A program made the position numbers and the translations under genes. DNA of 64,000 nucleotides from Aliidiomarina celeris (lineage in GTDB: Bacteria > Pseudomonadota > Gammaproteobacteria > Enterobacterales > Alteromonadaceae), in assembly GCF_003316875.1 (NCBI RefSeq), contig NZ_QMIL01000002.1:1-64000 (forward strand), given 5' to 3'. This document shows, piece after piece, positions 61,442 through 64,000 of this stretch (position 1 is the stretch's first letter; each line of letters begins with the position of its first letter). Below the pieces are notes generated by a model, which did no database searches, was not told where the DNA came from, and saw nothing but the letters and a program-made list of their open reading frames with translations.

Positions 61442-62261
61442 CAGCCTCACCCTTAGCCCCTAACTTTTCTGGGTTATTTAGCGATTTTTTATCAGCAGAC
61501 ACCAGTCGCCACTCAAGCTTTTTCACATCTTCTTCCGGCGGTAATTCCTCTGGCCGAATACCTCGATTAAGCAATGTTTGGCGCACTGCTTTATTGTTAG
61601 TAACGTGCTCACTTGATATCTGCTGCTCACGCGTCATATTTTGGCTGCGGGCATTGTGTATGGTGATTTCAGCGGCAAAATCCGCTAATGGGCGGTTATC
61701 CGGCACTTGCCAGCGCGCCTTCATCGCTTGGGTGTTACGCCCAAACAAGGCTGTATCACCTTTGCTACGGATTAAAGCAAAGTTTTCGTTGCCGCCGGTT
61801 TGCTCATAAATGACACTAGATAGTTCCGTTTCGGTGGCCGACAGCTTTTGCCGTGCCTGTACTCGCTCTGCCGCCAGTAATCGTTGCTCTATTAGCTCGG
61901 CTTTCCGAGTTTGCATGGCAAAGTAAGTTTGCGCAAAGGCAACGGGTTGCTTTCTAGCATCACCGTTTTGGGCAATTAAATAACAGGCATAACGGGTAAG
62001 CATTACATCATCGATTTCACGTTGACTACCCGAGCCTAGTTCAACCATTTTCCCGACGTCGGCAAAATGGTCTGAAACCTCATGGCCACTGACTTCGCAA
62101 GCTGTTTTAGCTTTAGAAATAACACTGACGAAATTGTCCCATTTTCCGTAGCCCAATAGGTACTGAATATCTCGGGCCAACCAGTATTCCACGCCATCAT
62201 CTGTGCGTTGCGAGTGGCCCTCAAATGTGGCTGTTAGCGATTGTATTTGTTGCTGTTCCAT
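61434..62261 (-). CDS. dinD: DNA-damage-inducible protein D (DinD) family
   Basis: 275 residues, the length of E. coli DinD (274). It has a BRO-N-like N-terminal domain ('EYWLARDIQYLLGYGKWDNFVSVISKAKTACEVSG'), 'VMLTRYACYLIAQNGDARKQPVAFAQTYFAMQTRKAEL', and a C-terminal 'NNKAVRQTLLNRGIRPEELPPEEDVKKL'. E. coli DinD inhibits RecA-mediated strand exchange. Here it lies 16 bases after hsdM with no LexA box in the gap, so it follows hsdM expression. GGAGG precedes its ATG. Confidence 0.9.
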   Translation of the reverse strand: MEQQQIQSLTATFEGHSQRTDDGVEYWLARDIQYLLGYGKWDNFVSVISKAKTACEVSGHEVSDHFADVGKMVELGSGSQREIDDVMLTRYACYLIAQNGDARKQPVAFAQTYFAMQTRKAELIEQRLLAAERVQARQKLSATETELSSVIYEQTGGNENFALIRSKGDTALFGRNTQAMKARWQVPDNRPLADFAAEITIHNARSQNMTREQQISSEHVTNNKAVRQTLLNRGIRPEELPPEEDVKKLEWRLVSADKKSLNNPEKLGAKGEADE

Positions 62262-62277
62262 TGCATACCCTCCTTTA

Positions 62278-63819
62278 TTACTTAGATTGGTAACCTAATT
62301 CGCTTAAATAGATTTCCATCTCTTTTTCGAGCTCCGCCAATTCTGCTTTCAGCTTCAAGCGCTCTTCCCGCACCGCCATAAGATCAATTTCTTCCTCTTC
62401 CTCAAAGGTGTCCACATAGCGCGGAATGTTGAGGTTGTAATCGTTCTCTTGAATTTCTTCGAGGCTGGCTAGGTAGGCGTATTTGTCCACACTTGCGCGA
62501 GCACGGTAGGTATCAACGATTTTCTGAATGTTCTCGTCGCTGAGTTGGTTCTGGTTTTTACCCGATTTGAACTCGCGCGAGGCATCGATAAATAACACTT
62601 TTTCGTTATCTTTGTTTTTCTTGAAGAGCAAAATAGCAGCAGGAATACCCGTACCGTAAAACAGTTTTTCCGGTAAACCAATCACTGCATCGAGTAGGTT
62701 CTCATCAATGAGTTGCTTGCGAATTTTACCTTCTGAAGAACCGCGGAAAAGTACGCCGTGGGGCACCACTACACCCATACGCCCGCCGTGTTTCGATGAC
62801 GAGCCTGGTTTTAAGGTTTCAATCATGTGCAGAATAAAAGCGTAATCACCTTTAGTTTTGGGCGGAATGCCACGGCGAAAACGCCCAAACTTATCGTTTT
62901 CGGCATCACCATGGCCCCATTTGTCTAAGCTAAAGGGTGGGTTTGCGGTAACGATATCAAACAACATGAGATCGCCGTTTTTATCGAGTAGCTTGGGGTT
63001 ACGAATGGTATCGCCCCATTCAATTTTGTGGTTGTCTTCGCCATGCAAAAACATGTTCATTTTAGCCAATGACCAGGTTGAGCCAATAGCTTCTTGCCCA
63101 TACAGCGCGTATTGCTTGCTGCCGTGATTCGCCACTACTTTACGACCACACTTCATCAAGAGTGAACCAGAACCACAAGCAGGATCACAAATGCTGTCGC
63201 CCGGTTGCGGGTCGAGTAATTCAGCGATTAAATCCGACACCTCCGGCGGAGTATAAAACTCACCGGCTTTTTGTCCGCCGCTGGCGGCAAAGTTTTTAAT
63301 CAGGTATTCGTAAGCGTTCCCTATCACATCCAGCGTACCAACGCGGCTAGGTTTAAGGTTCAGCTCAGGTTTAGCGAAATCTTCAAGTAAGTGGCGCAGT
63401 ATGTCGTTCTTTTGCTTTTCTTCGCCCAATTTGTCGGTGTTAAAGCTGATGTCTTGGAACACGCTTTTACCGGCGTCTTTCAGTTTGGTGCCATTGGCTT
63501 CTTCAATAGCATGCAACGCTTGATCAATGCGCTCACCATTGCCCGGCTCATAACGGTGCTCGTACAAGGCATAAAAGCTAGCTTCGCGCGGTAATACGAA
63601 GCGTTCATTTTTCATTAGCTCTTCTATTAATTCAGGCACATCGCCATGTTCCGCTTGATACTGTTCGTAGTGGTCTTGCCATACGTCTGAGATGTACTTT
63701 AAAAACAGCATGGTAAGGAGAAAGTCTTGATAGGTACCCGCGTTTATTGTTCCACGGAAAGTATCGCAGGCACTCCAAAGGGCTTTGTTGATTGAATCTT
63801 GATTGATTTTGTCGTTCAT
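62278..63819 (-). CDS. hsdM: Type I N6-adenine methyltransferase HsdM
   Basis: 513 residues from ATG 63819 (AAGGAG upstream). It has an N-terminal HsdM helical domain and a methyltransferase core: SAM motif 'ICDPACGSGSLLMK' (about residue 215) and catalytic 'NPPFSLDKWG' (about 300). A C-terminal coiled coil ('EEEEEIDLMAVREERLKLKAELAELEKEMEIYL') contacts HsdS. It methylates adenine in both strands of the target. It is followed by dinD rather than directly by hsdS. Confidence 0.95.
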   Translation of the reverse strand: MNDKINQDSINKALWSACDTFRGTINAGTYQDFLLTMLFLKYISDVWQDHYEQYQAEHGDVPELIEELMKNERFVLPREASFYALYEHRYEPGNGERIDQALHAIEEANGTKLKDAGKSVFQDISFNTDKLGEEKQKNDILRHLLEDFAKPELNLKPSRVGTLDVIGNAYEYLIKNFAASGGQKAGEFYTPPEVSDLIAELLDPQPGDSICDPACGSGSLLMKCGRKVVANHGSKQYALYGQEAIGSTWSLAKMNMFLHGEDNHKIEWGDTIRNPKLLDKNGDLMLFDIVTANPPFSLDKWGHGDAENDKFGRFRRGIPPKTKGDYAFILHMIETLKPGSSSKHGGRMGVVVPHGVLFRGSSEGKIRKQLIDENLLDAVIGLPEKLFYGTGIPAAILLFKKNKDNEKVLFIDASREFKSGKNQNQLSDENIQKIVDTYRARASVDKYAYLASLEEIQENDYNLNIPRYVDTFEEEEEIDLMAVREERLKLKAELAELEKEMEIYLSELGYQSK

Positions 63820-63820
63820 A

Positions 63821-64000
63821 TTAATTCGTCTCCTTGAGTAATTGCTGCAGCACACCGGTTATCATTGCTTCGCGGTTTGCGAGTAGGGCATGCGTAAGCT
63901 GCTGTTCCCTTTTCCACATGCTGTTCAACTTTAAAATTTGGTTTTGTTTTTTGAGCGTTGGTAACGGAATTTGTACCTGCTTCACCGCCGATGTTTTCAA
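63821..64000 (-). CDS. Partial HsdS-like C-terminus (gene cut by window edge)
   Basis: The last 59 codons of a gene entering from the right edge, ending 1 base before the hsdM ATG (TAATATG). The visible text 'VKQVQIPLPTLKKQNQIL' and 'THALLANREAMITGVLQQLL' resembles the conserved spacer and C-terminus of S subunits, where a target-recognition domain ends in 'IPLPPLEEQ' and a coiled coil follows. It may be a second specificity gene or half-S subunit. Confidence 0.65.
   Translation of the reverse strand: MKTSAVKQVQIPLPTLKKQNQILKLNSMWKREQQLTHALLANREAMITGVLQQLLKETN

Noticed and set aside
61434-62261. A LexA box for dinD
   Set aside because: E. coli dinD is SOS-controlled, so I looked, but the 16-base gap after hsdM has no CTGT-N8-ACAG; any box would have to lie within hsdM or beyond the window.

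Overview
The window looks like chromosome from a marine gammaproteobacterium of the Alteromonadales, most likely Idiomarinaceae. This is inferred from protein resemblance and from E. coli-like gene neighbourhoods (16S leader next to yrdA, srkA-dsbA, a YihG-type acyltransferase nearby). It is roughly half GC, densely coded, and carries no recognisable insertion sequence, tRNA or CRISPR array.

Layout. 1-643: leader and tandem minus-strand promoters of an rRNA operon whose 16S gene lies just off the left edge. 0.6-6.4 kb: yrdA, then the SOS mutagenesis cassette imuA-imuB-dnaE2 behind a perfect LexA box. 6.5-17 kb: envelope and redox housekeeping genes (yihG, ybdG/mscM, dsbA, srkA, ccoG with an FNR-like site, an M20 amidohydrolase, mgtE, apbE, uppP). 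16.7-18.9 kb: the peroxide module ahpD-ahpC divergent from oxyR. 19-22.3 kb: a PQQ-dependent sugar dehydrogenase translationally coupled to a TonB receptor closely resembling the PQQ importer PqqU. 22.3-23.4 kb: gene debris (sigma-54 activator and Rhs remnants). 23.6-36.8 kb: M28 peptidase, glycosyltransferase, PAP2 phosphatase, GST, DMT exporter, a propeller-GGDEF sensor with an apparent 5' frameshift, MscS, ABC exporter, a membrane-anchored XRE regulator pair, gloA. 36.8-46.3 kb: lipoprotein serpin, a mipA-DUF3019-response regulator-kinase-yghU operon, a Fur-controlled TonB receptor, a zinc-ribbon protein and an SGNH hydrolase.

46.2-51.2 kb is accessory: a decayed type II toxin-antitoxin pair, a PadR/membrane-protein operon with twin operators, an apparently intact higBA with twin operators, a lipoprotein and a SOUL-family protein. 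51.3-64 kb is a type I restriction-modification island on the minus strand, cut by the right edge: partial S-like gene, hsdM, dinD, DUF1016/PDDEXK nuclease, hsdS, an HNH-domain protein of unknown role, a RhuM gene with its middle deleted, a SEC-C protein, then NYN-hsdR-YgjP joined by one-base overlaps. A strong promoter fires into a strong terminator hairpin just before NYN-hsdR, suggesting that restriction expression is gated by attenuation or that a small RNA is made there. The extra nucleases inside this island are the best candidates for something undescribed.
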